DNA of 16,818 nucleotides from Thermaerobacter marianensis (GCA_020723725.1 DYIG01000012.1:1-16818); one strand, 5' to 3'. Shown: positions 6,073 through 13,697, numbered from the stretch's first letter. The notes: a model not told the origin generated them from the sequence alone. Translations and numbers: made by a program.

Positions 6073-6791
6073 TGCTGGTTATACCGGCCATCGACCTTCT
6101 GGGCGGTCGCTGCGTGCGCCTTACCCAGGGGCGTTATGATAAGGAAACCGAGTACTCCCGCCAGCCGGCCGAGGTTGCCAGGGAATGGGTCAAACAAGGC
6201 GCGCAAAGGTTGCACATCGTTGACCTTGACGGCGCCAAGGAAGGCAGACCTGTCAACATAGAGACCCTGAGGGGGATTGCGTCCGTTGCCGACGTCCCTG
6301 TCCAGTTCGGCGGGGGCATCCGCAATGCCGGTCACCTGGAAGAGGTGTTTGCCGCTGGCGCCAGCCGCGCCATCCTGGGCACAAGGGCGCTTACCGATAG
6401 AGGGTTCCTAATAAATGCCCTCTCCGAGTACGGCGAAAGGGTGATAGTAAGCGTCGACGTGCGGGGGAACAAGGTCATGCTTCAGGGGTGGCTGGAGGAC
6501 AGTGGCATGGACTTCGAGGCCACCGTACGAGATCTGTACGGTGCCGGCCTCCGTGAGATCATCGTGACTGACGTCAGCCGGGACGGCACCCTTGAAGGGT
6601 TGGACCCGTCCCTCATTCAAACGGCAGCCTCGGCGGGTATGGGTGTTATCGCGGCCGGCGGGGTGGGGAGCCTGGACGACATACGCCTGCTCGGGCAGAT
6701 CCCCGGGGTGAAGGGTGTAATCGTGGGGAAGGCCCTTTACGCGGGCCGGTTTTCCCTGGCAGAGGCCTTGGCCGAAGCCCTCAATACTTAA
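6072..6791 (+). CDS. hisA: ProFAR isomerase HisA
   Basis: HisA isomerises the aminoaldose ProFAR to the aminoketose PRFAR. The 239-residue protein is a beta/alpha barrel with the two catalytic aspartates in place: Asp8 in IPAIDLLGG and Asp129 in IVSVDVRG. Phosphate-binding loops VQFGGGIRN (about 77-85) and VIAAGGVGSLDD are present, as is TDVSRDGTLEGL. ATG 6072 is chosen over two upstream TTG codons because MLVIPAIDL matches the family's N-terminus and the ATG overlaps the hisH stop as TGATG. A 33-base gap follows before hisF, the largest gap inside the his operon. Confidence 0.97.
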   Translation: MLVIPAIDLLGGRCVRLTQGRYDKETEYSRQPAEVAREWVKQGAQRLHIVDLDGAKEGRPVNIETLRGIASVADVPVQFGGGIRNAGHLEEVFAAGASRAILGTRALTDRGFLINALSEYGERVIVSVDVRGNKVMLQGWLEDSGMDFEATVRDLYGAGLREIIVTDVSRDGTLEGLDPSLIQTAASAGMGVIAAGGVGSLDDIRLLGQIPGVKGVIVGKALYAGRFSLAEALAEALNT

Positions 6792-6824
6792 AGGTGCGGT
6801 GAAAAAGCGCGAGGGGGTAACCAC

Positions 6825-7580
6825 ATGCTGGCCCGTCGCATAATCCCCTGCCTGGATATTAAAGACGGCAGGGTGGTTAAGGGGATAAACTTCGAAGGTC
6901 TGCGCGATGCTGGCGACCCGGTGGAACTCGCCGCCTTCTATGACCGTTCCGGGGCAGACGAGCTGGTTTTCCTGGACATTTCGGCTTCCCATGAGGGCAG
7001 GAAAACGACGTTCGATGTCGTAGGCCGTGTGGCCGCCCAGGTCTTCATCCCCCTCACGGTAGGGGGCGGTATTGGCAGCGTCGAGGACATGCGTGAGGCG
7101 CTCTTGAGCGGGGCCGATAAGGTGTCTCTCAACACTGCTGCCGTAAGGGATCCTGGAATCATATCCCAGGGGGCAAAACGCTTCGGGAGCCAGTGCATGG
7201 TTCTGGCTATTGACGCCAGACGCACGGGGCACGGCAAATGGGAGGTTTTCACGCACGGGGGGCGCAAACCCACCGGAATCGATGCTATTGAATGGGCGCG
7301 GCAGGGGGTTGAGCTGGGCGCCGGGGAAATCCTTCTGACCAGCATGGATGCCGACGGGACCAAGGACGGTTTCGACTTGGAACTGACAGCCGCGGTGTCC
7401 GAGGCCGTGCAGGTTCCCGTCATTGCCTCCGGTGGAGCAGGGAACCTGGAGCACATCCACCGTGTTCTGACAGACGGTAAGGCCGATGCAGCCCTGGCTG
7501 CTTCCATCTTTCACTACGGAACGTACACCGTCAAGGACGCCAAGGACTATCTGGCCCAGAGGGGGGTTCCTGTCAGGTGA
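6825..7580 (+). CDS. hisF: Imidazole glycerol phosphate synthase, cyclase subunit HisF
   Basis: HisF uses ammonia from HisH to turn PRFAR into imidazole glycerol phosphate and AICAR, linking histidine to purine synthesis. The 251-residue barrel has catalytic Asp11 (RIIPCLDIKDG) and Asp130 (VLAIDAR). TVGGGIGSVEDM (phosphate loop), GEILLTSMDADGTKDGFD and IASGGAGNLEH are also typical. The ATG is preceded by GAGGGGG at good spacing, so hisF has its own strong ribosome site and does not depend on overlap with hisA. The stop TGA overlaps the GTG start of hisIE by four bases. Confidence 0.98.
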   Translation: MLARRIIPCLDIKDGRVVKGINFEGLRDAGDPVELAAFYDRSGADELVFLDISASHEGRKTTFDVVGRVAAQVFIPLTVGGGIGSVEDMREALLSGADKVSLNTAAVRDPGIISQGAKRFGSQCMVLAIDARRTGHGKWEVFTHGGRKPTGIDAIEWARQGVELGAGEILLTSMDADGTKDGFDLELTAAVSEAVQVPVIASGGAGNLEHIHRVLTDGKADAALAASIFHYGTYTVKDAKDYLAQRGVPVR

Positions 7581-8245
7581 AACATAATATTCGGTTTGGC
7601 CCGGACGGCCTGGTTCCGGTTGTCGTGCAGGATTATGCCAATGGTGATGTGCTAATGGTCGCCTATGCCAATCTTGAGGCGTTGGAGAAGTCGCGGTCAG
7701 AGGGCAGGGCATGGTTTTATAGCCGCAGCAGGCAAGGGTTATGGCTTAAAGGTGAAACCTCGGGCAATTTCCTTTATATAAAAGACATCCGGTACGACTG
7801 TGACGCCGATACGATCCTTTATCGGGTGAAGCCGACAGGGCCTGCCTGTCACACAGGGGAGCGGACCTGTTTCTACCGCACCCTTTCAGATGGCCATTGT
7901 ATCCTTGATGAAGCGGAAACCCGCCCGGGGGATGCCGACAACGGGAAGGGCGTCTCCACGTCAAACGCAGAGATATTGCTTGAACTGTACAGGTTGGTGC
8001 GCGAACGCAGGGCTAATCCAAGAGATGGTTCTTATGTCAACCGCTTGTTAGTGGAAGGGCGCGATCGGATCATCCAGAAGGTCGGAGAAGAAGCAATCGA
8101 AACGGTCATCGCGGCCAAAAACAACGATGATACCAGACTGGTGAGCGAACTCGCCGACTTCCTTTTCCATGGGACAGTAATGCTCGCAGAACGCGGCGTT
8201 TCCTGGGAATCCGTTTTCAACGAGCTGGCTCGCCGACGCAAATAA
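7577..8245 (+). CDS. hisIE: Bifunctional PR-AMP cyclohydrolase / PR-ATP pyrophosphatase
   Basis: A fused enzyme for steps 2 and 3 of histidine synthesis. The N-terminal HisI domain (about 1-105) opens the adenine ring of PR-AMP. It has the metal site DCDAD (74-78, with Cys75) and Cys91 and Cys98 in ACHTGERTCFY, plus FYSRSRQGLWLKGETSGN. The C-terminal HisE domain (about 130-222) removes pyrophosphate from PR-ATP and carries the MazG-like helices KVGEEAIETVIAA (168-180) and ELADFLFH (191-198). Its 222 residues fit a normal fusion. The start GTG overlaps the hisF stop. It is the last his gene; 16 bases separate it from a convergent gene and no terminator hairpin is visible there. Confidence 0.97.
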   Translation: MKHNIRFGPDGLVPVVVQDYANGDVLMVAYANLEALEKSRSEGRAWFYSRSRQGLWLKGETSGNFLYIKDIRYDCDADTILYRVKPTGPACHTGERTCFYRTLSDGHCILDEAETRPGDADNGKGVSTSNAEILLELYRLVRERRANPRDGSYVNRLLVEGRDRIIQKVGEEAIETVIAAKNNDDTRLVSELADFLFHGTVMLAERGVSWESVFNELARRRK

Positions 8246-8261
8246 ACCAAATTGTTAACCC

Positions 8262-8561
8262 TTAATCGCCGAAGTCGAAGTCGAACAATTCCTTGAACAG
8301 GCTCTTTTTCTTATGGGGTTTGCCGTATCGCTCATATTTCTCATATCCCTCGTGTTTCCCGTATCCCTCATGTTTCCGGTGGGGTTCGTTGTAACGGGTC
8401 TCGGACCGGTCGAAATCGCTCTCCCAGGCGTCTGAGGATGCTAGGATTTTATCAAGCTCGCCCCTGTCAAGCCACACACCCCGGCATTCCGGGCATATAT
8501 CAATCTCGACGCCGCGCCTCTGAACCGGGCGCATGGTAACATCGCAAAGAGGGCACTTCAT
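8262..8561 (-). CDS. TFIIB-type zinc-ribbon protein with C-terminal repeats
   Basis: A 99-residue protein of the zf-TFIIB family. Two Cys pairs, CPLC (3-6) and CPEC (23-26), form the zinc ribbon, followed by the family signature RGVWLDRGELDKI (27-39). Its function is not known to me. The C-terminal half is charged and holds three tandem six-residue units, HEGYGK, HEGYEK and YERYGK (64-81). It ends in a lysine patch and an acidic, aromatic tail (FDFDFGD). ATG 8561 is chosen because MKCPLC is the usual start and AGGA lies about 8 bases upstream. An in-frame ATG at 8606 would add 15 residues that look like leader sequence. It probably shares a transcript with yjbQ upstream and converges on hisIE. 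Confidence 0.88.
   Translation of the reverse strand: MKCPLCDVTMRPVQRRGVEIDICPECRGVWLDRGELDKILASSDAWESDFDRSETRYNEPHRKHEGYGKHEGYEKYERYGKPHKKKSLFKELFDFDFGD
8319..8372 (-). repeat. Three 18-base in-gene tandem repeats
   Basis: Three imperfect 18-base units encode HEGYGK, HEGYEK and YERYGK in the zinc-ribbon protein. The units differ at several bases, so they are an older or selected duplication, not a fresh expansion. Confidence 0.75.
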
Positions 8562-8610
8562 CGGCCTATCCTGCTCCTTTCTGTTAATCCCCTTCCACGG
8601 GATCAATATA

Positions 8611-9006
8611 TCACAAAAGCGTCAGCAAAACCTTTCGGCTCCTGGGACCATCGAACTCGCTGAAGAAAACCCGCTGCCACGTTCCCAGCCACAACCTGCC
8701 ATCTCTGACAGGGAGGCTCAAGCTGCAGCCGACAAGGCAGGTCTTCATGTGGGCATCGGAATTCCCTTCAACATGTCTGTATTCGGGGTCCTGTGGGGCG
8801 AGACGGGCAAAGGCGTCCAATAGGTCGAGTGTGACATCCGGGTCATGACCCTCATTGACCGTTACCCCTGCGGTGGTATGGGGAATGAAGATGTTGCAGA
8901 TGCCGGAGGTCAGTCCTGTCCTGGCGATGAAGGCATTAACCCTTTCAGTTATGTCGATAAATTCATTCCGTTTGGCGGTCTTCACTTCAATGATGCCCTG
9001 GTTCAA
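8611..9006 (-). CDS. yjbQ: YjbQ / UPF0047 family protein
   Basis: A 131-residue member of the YjbQ (UPF0047) family, small trimeric proteins for which a secondary thiamine-phosphate synthase activity has been reported; the true role is uncertain. Family motifs are complete: IPHTTAGVTVNEGHDPDV, HVEGNSDAHMK (with conserved His and Asp), and LWLGTWQRVFFSEFDGPRSR. The start is TTG (9006-9004), preceded by AAAGGGTG at about 8 bases. This gives the usual N-terminus, a short lead into the IEVKTAKRNEFIDIT strand. No thiamine gene lies nearby. It is divergent from spoIIIAA and is followed on the same strand by the zinc-ribbon gene. Confidence 0.95.
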   Translation of the reverse strand: MNQGIIEVKTAKRNEFIDITERVNAFIARTGLTSGICNIFIPHTTAGVTVNEGHDPDVTLDLLDAFARLAPQDPEYRHVEGNSDAHMKTCLVGCSLSLPVRDGRLWLGTWQRVFFSEFDGPRSRKVLLTLL

Positions 9007-9072
9007 ACGGGGTCACCCTTTCATTTTTGAAATGAGCCTTTTTCACCGGGCTTGTAAGGATTGAACCCCGTT
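9006..9072. repeat. 8-bp inverted repeat flanking the yjbQ leader
   Basis: AACGGGGT (9006-9013) and its exact reverse complement ACCCCGTT (9065-9072) are 51 bases apart. On the minus strand one arm lies in the spacer of the candidate yjbQ promoter and the other lies directly before the yjbQ TTG start. Confidence 0.4.
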
Positions 9073-9088
9073 AGTAATAATTTGTCCA
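9060..9088 (-). promoter_or_regulatory. Candidate promoter for yjbQ
   Basis: On the minus strand, TGGACA (9088-9083), a 17-base spacer and TTCAAT (9065-9060) match five and four of six consensus positions of a vegetative promoter. Transcription would begin about 45 bases before yjbQ. The same intergenic region should contain the spoIIIA promoter on the other strand, but I could not place a convincing sigma-E site. Confidence 0.4.
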
Positions 9089-9125
9089 TGCCCCCAATAT
9101 CTATTTCCTTGAGGGGGGGCAAGCC

Positions 9126-10121
9126 ATGTCAGAGGATATTTTTCAGCGCATGTCTCCAGGTTTGCGGCGGGTATTGCAAAAGGCGTTTGGCCAACCCGGC
9201 GCGCAGCCCTGGGAGGAGGTGCGACTCAGGGCCGGTGCGCCGCTGCTTGTCGTTTCCGCCCATGGGGACTTCTTTTTGGACCCTTCCGGAAACGTGACTC
9301 ACTTGGAGGCCAATGCCTGGCGGGTTACCCGTGAGGAGATCGACAAGACCGTTGATCTCATTTGCGACAACTCCGTCTACGCCCATGAGGCAGAGATCAG
9401 CCAGGGATATATTACATTGCCTGGTGGTCACCGTGTGGGTTTTTGCGGGAAGGCCGTCATGCGCGACGGGAAGGTCTTCACGCTGACCGAGATCAGTTCA
9501 CTGAATATCAGACTGGCGCGCAGCGTCCCGGGAGCGGCGGACGGTCTTATGAGCTGGATACTAGACCGCAAGGGGGTGCCTTATAACACGCTGGTCTTCT
9601 CGCCCCCCGGGGCAGGGAAGACGACCATCCTGCGTGACATAGTAAGACAGTTGTCCAGGGGGAACCCGGACCTGGGCTGCAAAGGGATGCAGGTCGCTGT
9701 GGCGGATGAACGCTCTGAATTAGCGGGTACCCGCAGGGGCCTGATTCAGCATGACCTGGGTCCACGCGTTGATGTTATGGACGGATGCCCCAAGGCGATT
9801 GCTATGCTGAACCTTATCCGCGGGATGGCGCCGCAGGTTCTGGTAACAGATGAGATTGGACGCATGGAGGATGCCGATGCGCTGGCGGAGGCCGTCAGGT
9901 GCGGGATCAGGGTGATAGTCAGCGCCCATGGAGGGAGCCTGGTCGAAGTGGCGGCACGCCCCATGATGCGAGAGCTGCTCAAGGCCAAGGTGTTCGCCAG
10001 GATGGTGCGGCTGGGCCGGAGCGAAGGCTCGGGCACCATCGAGGAGATTTGGGATGGCCGGGACGCGACGCTCCTGCACCCGGCGCGCGGGCGGAGCAAT
10101 CTCATACGCCTCAAGGGATGA
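9126..10121 (+). CDS. spoIIIAA: Stage III sporulation protein AA, ATPase
   Basis: SpoIIIAA is the ATPase of the SpoIIIA-SpoIIQ channel, made in the mother cell during engulfment. It is related to secretion-system ATPases (type II/IV). The 331-residue protein has an N-terminal domain with LRAGAPLLVV and the conserved segment GYITLPGGHRVGFCG (94-108). The Walker A loop is SPPGAGKTT (159-167) and the Walker B segment VLVTDEIGR (238-246). A second conserved stretch, ADERSELAG, lies between them. GAGGGGGG just before ATG 9126 is a strong ribosome site. It opens the spoIIIA operon and is separated by only a few bases from spoIIIAB. By analogy with Bacillus the operon is controlled by sigma-E. Confidence 0.97.
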   Translation: MSEDIFQRMSPGLRRVLQKAFGQPGAQPWEEVRLRAGAPLLVVSAHGDFFLDPSGNVTHLEANAWRVTREEIDKTVDLICDNSVYAHEAEISQGYITLPGGHRVGFCGKAVMRDGKVFTLTEISSLNIRLARSVPGAADGLMSWILDRKGVPYNTLVFSPPGAGKTTILRDIVRQLSRGNPDLGCKGMQVAVADERSELAGTRRGLIQHDLGPRVDVMDGCPKAIAMLNLIRGMAPQVLVTDEIGRMEDADALAEAVRCGIRVIVSAHGGSLVEVAARPMMRELLKAKVFARMVRLGRSEGSGTIEEIWDGRDATLLHPARGRSNLIRLKG

Positions 10122-10128
10122 AAACGGC

Positions 10129-10647
10129 ATGATCAAGCTGCTGCTTTCGGTGGCTATAGTCGGCGGGACAAGTACGGCCGGTTGGCTCCTGGCGAGGGAT
10201 CTAAAGCGTCGGCCTGAAGAACTCCGATCCCTGCAAACCGCTGTCAGATTCCTTCAAACAGAGGTGGATTTCAGGCAGTCCGCCATCCCTGAAGCCCTGT
10301 CCCGGGTGGCCGCTCTCAGCTCGTGGCCGGCGGGGAGGTTGTTCTCCAGGGCTGCCGAGTATCTGAACCAGGGAGAGGCTGCGGACGTCCAATCGGCCAT
10401 GACCGTTGCCATGGAGGAAGTGTTCCGCCATACGGCGCTTGCGCCTTCTGACGCCGAACTGATCATTGATCTCGCCTCTAGCCTGGGGAGGTCCCACCGT
10501 GAGGACCAGATCAGGCACCTTACCGTATGCCTTGAGCGGCTTGCTGCTGCCGAACGGGAGGCAAGGGAGGTAGCGAGAAACAATGTACGCATGTTCACCT
10601 ACCTCGGGGTCTTGAGCGGCACGGCCATCGTTCTGCTTGTTGTATAG
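10129..10647 (+). CDS. spoIIIAB: Stage III sporulation protein AB
   Basis: SpoIIIAB resembles the inner-membrane platform protein of type II secretion (GspF) and is thought to couple the SpoIIIAA ATPase to the channel. The 172-residue protein has an N-terminal hydrophobic segment (IKLLLSVAIVGGTSTAGWLL), a long helical middle with DFRQSAIPEAL, SSLGRSHREDQ and the basic/acidic coiled region AAAEREAREVARNN, and a C-terminal membrane segment (LGVLSGTAIVLLVV). ATG 10129 gives the family's normal length and a hydrophobic start. Longer in-frame reading overlaps spoIIIAA and is not expected. It starts 7 bases after the spoIIIAA stop. Confidence 0.95.
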   Translation: MIKLLLSVAIVGGTSTAGWLLARDLKRRPEELRSLQTAVRFLQTEVDFRQSAIPEALSRVAALSSWPAGRLFSRAAEYLNQGEAADVQSAMTVAMEEVFRHTALAPSDAELIIDLASSLGRSHREDQIRHLTVCLERLAAAEREAREVARNNVRMFTYLGVLSGTAIVLLVV

Positions 10648-10674
10648 GGGGTTGTTGTGCAGGGAGGGAGCCTC

Positions 10675-10869
10675 TTGACTGTTGACGTCATATGGCAAAT
10701 AGCCGGGATCGGGATCCTGGTGGCGGTTATCTATAGTGTCTTAAAACAGGCAGGGCGTGATGATATGGCGTGGCTGGTGGCCCTTGGAGGGGTTACCGTC
10801 GCCCTGTGGGTGGTCATCAGGCTGATCAACCAGCTTTTCCTTACAGTCCGCACGATGTTTCAGCTCTGA
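10675..10869 (+). CDS. spoIIIAC: Stage III sporulation protein AC
   Basis: A small membrane protein (64 residues, family about 65) with two membrane helices separated by KQAGRDDMAW. Typical segments are IAGIGILVAVIYSVLKQAG and the C-terminal LINQLFLTVRTMF. It is an inner-membrane component of the SpoIIIA channel. The chosen start is TTG 10675, 4 bases after AGGGAGGGAG (10661-10670), which yields the family N-terminus MTVDVIWQIAGIGI. A GTG at 10657 would add six residues but lies before the ribosome site. spoIIIAD begins 23 bases after its stop. Confidence 0.93.
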   Translation: MTVDVIWQIAGIGILVAVIYSVLKQAGRDDMAWLVALGGVTVALWVVIRLINQLFLTVRTMFQL

Positions 10870-10892
10870 CGGAGGACCGGAGGTGTTTGCCC

Positions 10893-11279
10893 GTGGAAAT
10901 CGCCAAGGTTGTTGCAGCCGGGCTGGTGGTGGTGGTTCTCCTGGGGGTTATACGGCCGCAGCGGCCGGAGATGGGCGTGCTCCTGTCCCTGGTGGCCGGG
11001 GTCTATATCCTCTACACAGTCATCGGGTGGATTACCCCGGTAATCCGGCTGCTGGAAGATCTGTCGCTCCAGGCCAAGGTCAGTCTGCAATACCTGAATC
11101 TTATCCTGAAGATCATCGGGGTTGCCTACCTGGCTGAGATCGGCTGCCAGGTTGCCAGGGATGCCGGTGAGGGAGCTATTGCCAGCAAGATCGAACTTGC
11201 CGGTAAGGTCCTCATCATGGCCCTGTCGGTGCCGATTTTCTCAGCGGTTATGCAGGCAGTGCTGAGGCTTCTGGCATGA
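10893..11279 (+). CDS. spoIIIAD: Stage III sporulation protein AD
   Basis: A 128-residue polytopic membrane protein of the SpoIIIA complex (family about 130). It starts MEIAKVVAAGLVVVVLLGV, then RPQRPEMGVLLSLVAGVYIL, and has about four hydrophobic segments. Conserved features are LNLILKIIGVAYLAEIG and CQVARDAGEGAIASKIELAG. GTG 10893 is preceded by GGAGG (10879-10883) with 9-base spacing and gives the typical start. TTG 10887 in the same frame is too close to that site. It is followed 27 bases on by spoIIIAE. Confidence 0.95.
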   Translation: MEIAKVVAAGLVVVVLLGVIRPQRPEMGVLLSLVAGVYILYTVIGWITPVIRLLEDLSLQAKVSLQYLNLILKIIGVAYLAEIGCQVARDAGEGAIASKIELAGKVLIMALSVPIFSAVMQAVLRLLA

Positions 11280-11306
11280 AACGAGCGCCGCAAGGGGGTG
11301 GGGGTA

Positions 11307-12506
11307 TTGGGCCGCAAGCTAATGTTGTTGCTTGCAATATGCGTGTTCTTCCTCAACCCTTCCAGTGTGCGGTGCCTTGAGCCCGCAACGGTAGAGCAGG
11401 ATGCCGATAAAATGTTAGATAACCTCGCGCGCCAACAATGGGATGCAATAGATACGACGCAGCTTGACAAGGTTGTCCAGGAATTGAACAGGGAAATGTC
11501 CCCCTACCTGCCATCGCTCAACCGGGAAACGATTTGGAAACTCCTGCGCGGTGAGGGTAAGGAGTGGCACCCTGGCAGCATTGTTCGAGGGCTTGTGCGA
11601 TACTTCCTGCATGAGGTTGTTCAAGGGGCGGGCCTGCTAGCCAGATTGGTTGTCCTGGCCGTTATGGCCTCAGTGCTCTACAACCTTCAAGCGTCGTTTT
11701 CAAACGCCCAGGTTGCCCGCATAGCATACGCCATAGTTTTCCTGGCGCTGCTCGGGTTGGCGCTGGCCAGTTTTCACCTGTCGGTTCAGCTTGGGCTTGA
11801 AGCGGTCGGCAAAATGGTCAGTTTCATGCAAGCCATCCTGCCGCTGTTGATAACCCTGCTGGCCGGTTCAGGCGCCATCCTCTCGGCAGGGCTATTTAAC
11901 CCGTTCGTTATCGCCATCACCTATCTGACCAGCCAACTGGTTACCAAATGGGTTATGCCAATGCTCTTTCTTTCCGGGATAATCGATCTCACCACCGGTT
12001 TCTCGGAGAATATCAGGCTCACTGGACTGGCCAAGACCCTCCGGCAGGGGGGCATGGTCGTGCTGGGCGTGGGGTTGAGTCTCTTTTTGGGCATCATGGC
12101 CGTCTACGGTGTGGCTGGTTCAGTCGGTGATGGAACAGCCATGCGGGCTGCTAAATTCCTGGCCAAAACCATGGTTCCGGTGGTCGGTGGCATGTTTTCC
12201 GACGCGGCAGAACTTGTGGCCACATCCTCCCTGCTGCTGCGCAACGGGGTCGGTCTTTTGGGGCTGGTGGCTATCCTGTTCTTGGTTGCCGTCCCGATAC
12301 TCAAACTCATTTCTCTCATTCTGGTGTACCGGCTGGCGGCAGCAGCCATTCAGCCTCTGGGGGGGCAGGCCATGGCGGCTTGCCTTGATGGCTTGGCGTC
12401 AACGGTGGTCCTGATAACGGTTTCCCTGGGGGCCGTGGCGGTCATGTTCTTTATGACCCTCAGCGCGGTTGTAGGCGCAGGGAATGCCGCAGTCATGTTT
12501 CGGTAA
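11307..12506 (+). CDS. spoIIIAE: Stage III sporulation protein AE
   Basis: The largest membrane protein of the spoIIIA operon, 399 residues. A signal-peptide-like start (MGRKLMLLLAICVFFLNPSS) is followed by a hydrophilic outer domain (about 20-110, with REMSPYLPSLNRETIW). Several membrane helices fill the C-terminal part, including conserved FMQAILPLLITLLAGSG, FLSGIIDLTTGFSENIRL and FLAKTMVPVVGGMFSDAAE. TTG 11307 is chosen because AAGGGGG (11292-11298) lies 8 bases upstream. GTG 11298 overlaps that site and would add three residues. It probably forms part of the mother-cell-membrane base of the channel. Confidence 0.95.
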   Translation: MGRKLMLLLAICVFFLNPSSVRCLEPATVEQDADKMLDNLARQQWDAIDTTQLDKVVQELNREMSPYLPSLNRETIWKLLRGEGKEWHPGSIVRGLVRYFLHEVVQGAGLLARLVVLAVMASVLYNLQASFSNAQVARIAYAIVFLALLGLALASFHLSVQLGLEAVGKMVSFMQAILPLLITLLAGSGAILSAGLFNPFVIAITYLTSQLVTKWVMPMLFLSGIIDLTTGFSENIRLTGLAKTLRQGGMVVLGVGLSLFLGIMAVYGVAGSVGDGTAMRAAKFLAKTMVPVVGGMFSDAAELVATSSLLLRNGVGLLGLVAILFLVAVPILKLISLILVYRLAAAAIQPLGGQAMAACLDGLASTVVLITVSLGAVAVMFFMTLSAVVGAGNAAVMFR

Positions 12507-12519
12507 AGGGGGTTCGTCG

Positions 12520-13062
12520 GTGGAGGGTCTTACTGCTTGGGTCAAACAGGTGATCCTTATAGCCTTACTAGCAGGGTTGGTCGAAATGATCATGCCTGAT
12601 TCCATCTCCCGCCGCTACACCCAGGTTGCCCTGGGGCTGTTGGTCATGCTTTCGATACTCCTTCCCTTTCTGCAATTCCTCCAACAGGATATCGACTGGG
12701 AAACGGCCCTTGCCTTTAGCGGTCAGGAGGCCAGACCAGCATTGGCTTTGCCCGGAGAGGTCGAGCGATTTAAGGCCAACGAAAGGCGTATGGTCCTTGA
12801 GGTTTATTCCGGCCGATTGGCACGCAGGGCGAGGGAGGCTGCTGCCGGAGTCGACGGGGTTCGGGATGTGCGAATCAGCGTCCAGGTCGAGACCGATCCA
12901 CGCAGTCCCAGGTACGGGAGCGTCCTCGGCGCCACTGTTGAGGGTTGGTTGAATGACAAAACCCAGCAAAGTATTCAGGCGACGAGTGATTCTATTGCAG
13001 ACACTGTTGGCAGGGTCCTGGGGCTTGAGCGCGAGAGGGTATCGGTGGTTATCAAGGGTTAG
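12520..13062 (+). CDS. spoIIIAF: Stage III sporulation protein AF
   Basis: A 180-residue membrane protein with two N-terminal helices (VKQVILIALLAGLVEMIMP and YTQVALGLLVMLSILLPFL) and an exported C-terminal domain. That domain has SGRLARRAREAAAGVDGVRDVRISV and a ring-building-motif-like fold is expected from the family. The end, RVLGLERERVSVVIKG, is typical. GTG 12520 is chosen because AAAGGGGG (12505-12512) lies 7 bases upstream and MEGLTAWVKQ is the family start. An upstream in-frame ATG at 12484 lies inside spoIIIAE. spoIIIAG follows after 26 bases. Confidence 0.94.
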   Translation: MEGLTAWVKQVILIALLAGLVEMIMPDSISRRYTQVALGLLVMLSILLPFLQFLQQDIDWETALAFSGQEARPALALPGEVERFKANERRMVLEVYSGRLARRAREAAAGVDGVRDVRISVQVETDPRSPRYGSVLGATVEGWLNDKTQQSIQATSDSIADTVGRVLGLERERVSVVIKG

Positions 13063-13088
13063 GGTTACAACGACAGGGGGTGAGGTCA

Positions 13089-13697
13089 ATGGATGCAACG
13101 GAGGGTCGTTTGCAGGAGGAGCCAAAATGGAAGGGGTCCTGGGTCCTCCCACAGCAACTGATGCTTAAAGAACCACAAAAACGGGTTATGCGTCTCATCG
13201 CCGTCGTGGTCTTGACGAGCCTTTTCCTGATAATCCTCCTTGACGGCCTGGGGGGAGTGAATACCCGGCACAAGGGGGCTTTTACGGACATGGCCCTGAC
13301 CGTGGCGCCGGAAACCGGTTTAGAAACGCCAGCAGATGGCGCTGGGACGGCTGATAGCCCCAGGGAACTGGAGCGTTCCCTGGCCAGGGACCTTGAAGCC
13401 ATTCTTAGCCGAATAAAGGGTGCGGGTGAGGTGCATGTTGAGGTAGCACTTGAAGGGGGGCAAATCCAGGACTACGTTCAGGACCGGGTCAATGGCGAGG
13501 AAACGGTTGCAGTTGTTCAAGGTCCAGTGAAATCGAGCCCTCTGATACGCCAGGTCCGCCGCCCGGAGGTTAAGGGCGTACTAGTTGTAGCGCAAGGTGG
13601 AACCGATCCCTCAGTTCGGGAGGAGCTTGTAAGGGCCGTTCAATCGGCAATGGGTGTGCCAATACACATGGTCAGGGTATCGCCTGGAGCCCCTTAA
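13089..13697 (+). CDS. spoIIIAG: Stage III sporulation protein AG
   Basis: SpoIIIAG forms a large ring in the intermembrane space of the sporulating cell, related to secretin and flagellar-ring domains. The 202-residue protein has a cytoplasmic start, one membrane helix (about 34-52, RLIAVVVLTSLFLIILL), a variable linker and a C-terminal ring-building domain. Features of that domain are LEAILSRIKGAGEVHVEVALEG-type text (about 101-122) and RRPEVKGVLVVAQGG (about 157-171). ATG 13089 follows GTGAGG at short spacing; GTG 13080 would add three residues. At 202 residues it is somewhat shorter than the Bacillus subtilis protein. Confidence 0.95.
   Translation: MDATEGRLQEEPKWKGSWVLPQQLMLKEPQKRVMRLIAVVVLTSLFLIILLDGLGGVNTRHKGAFTDMALTVAPETGLETPADGAGTADSPRELERSLARDLEAILSRIKGAGEVHVEVALEGGQIQDYVQDRVNGEETVAVVQGPVKSSPLIRQVRRPEVKGVLVVAQGGTDPSVREELVRAVQSAMGVPIHMVRVSPGAP

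Noticed and set aside
6408..7712. A 434-codon open frame on the minus strand opposite hisA-hisF-hisIE, and other long antisense frames (for example 4655-5266 and 12568-13152)
   Set aside because: They lie opposite genes with complete, motif-rich products and their translations show no recognisable domains; long antisense frames are common in G+C-rich genes.
8246..8261. Terminator between hisIE and the convergent zinc-ribbon gene
   Set aside because: The 16-base gap has no stem-loop followed by a T run; termination must occur elsewhere or by another mechanism.
9007..9125. Sigma-E promoter for spoIIIA
   Set aside because: Expected from the family, but the best A+T-rich stretches (such as CAATATCT near 9095) match the -35/-10 pattern too poorly to annotate.
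12484..12519. Longer spoIIIAF starting at ATG 12484
   Set aside because: The extension overlaps the conserved end of spoIIIAE, and the strong ribosome site lies just before GTG 12520.
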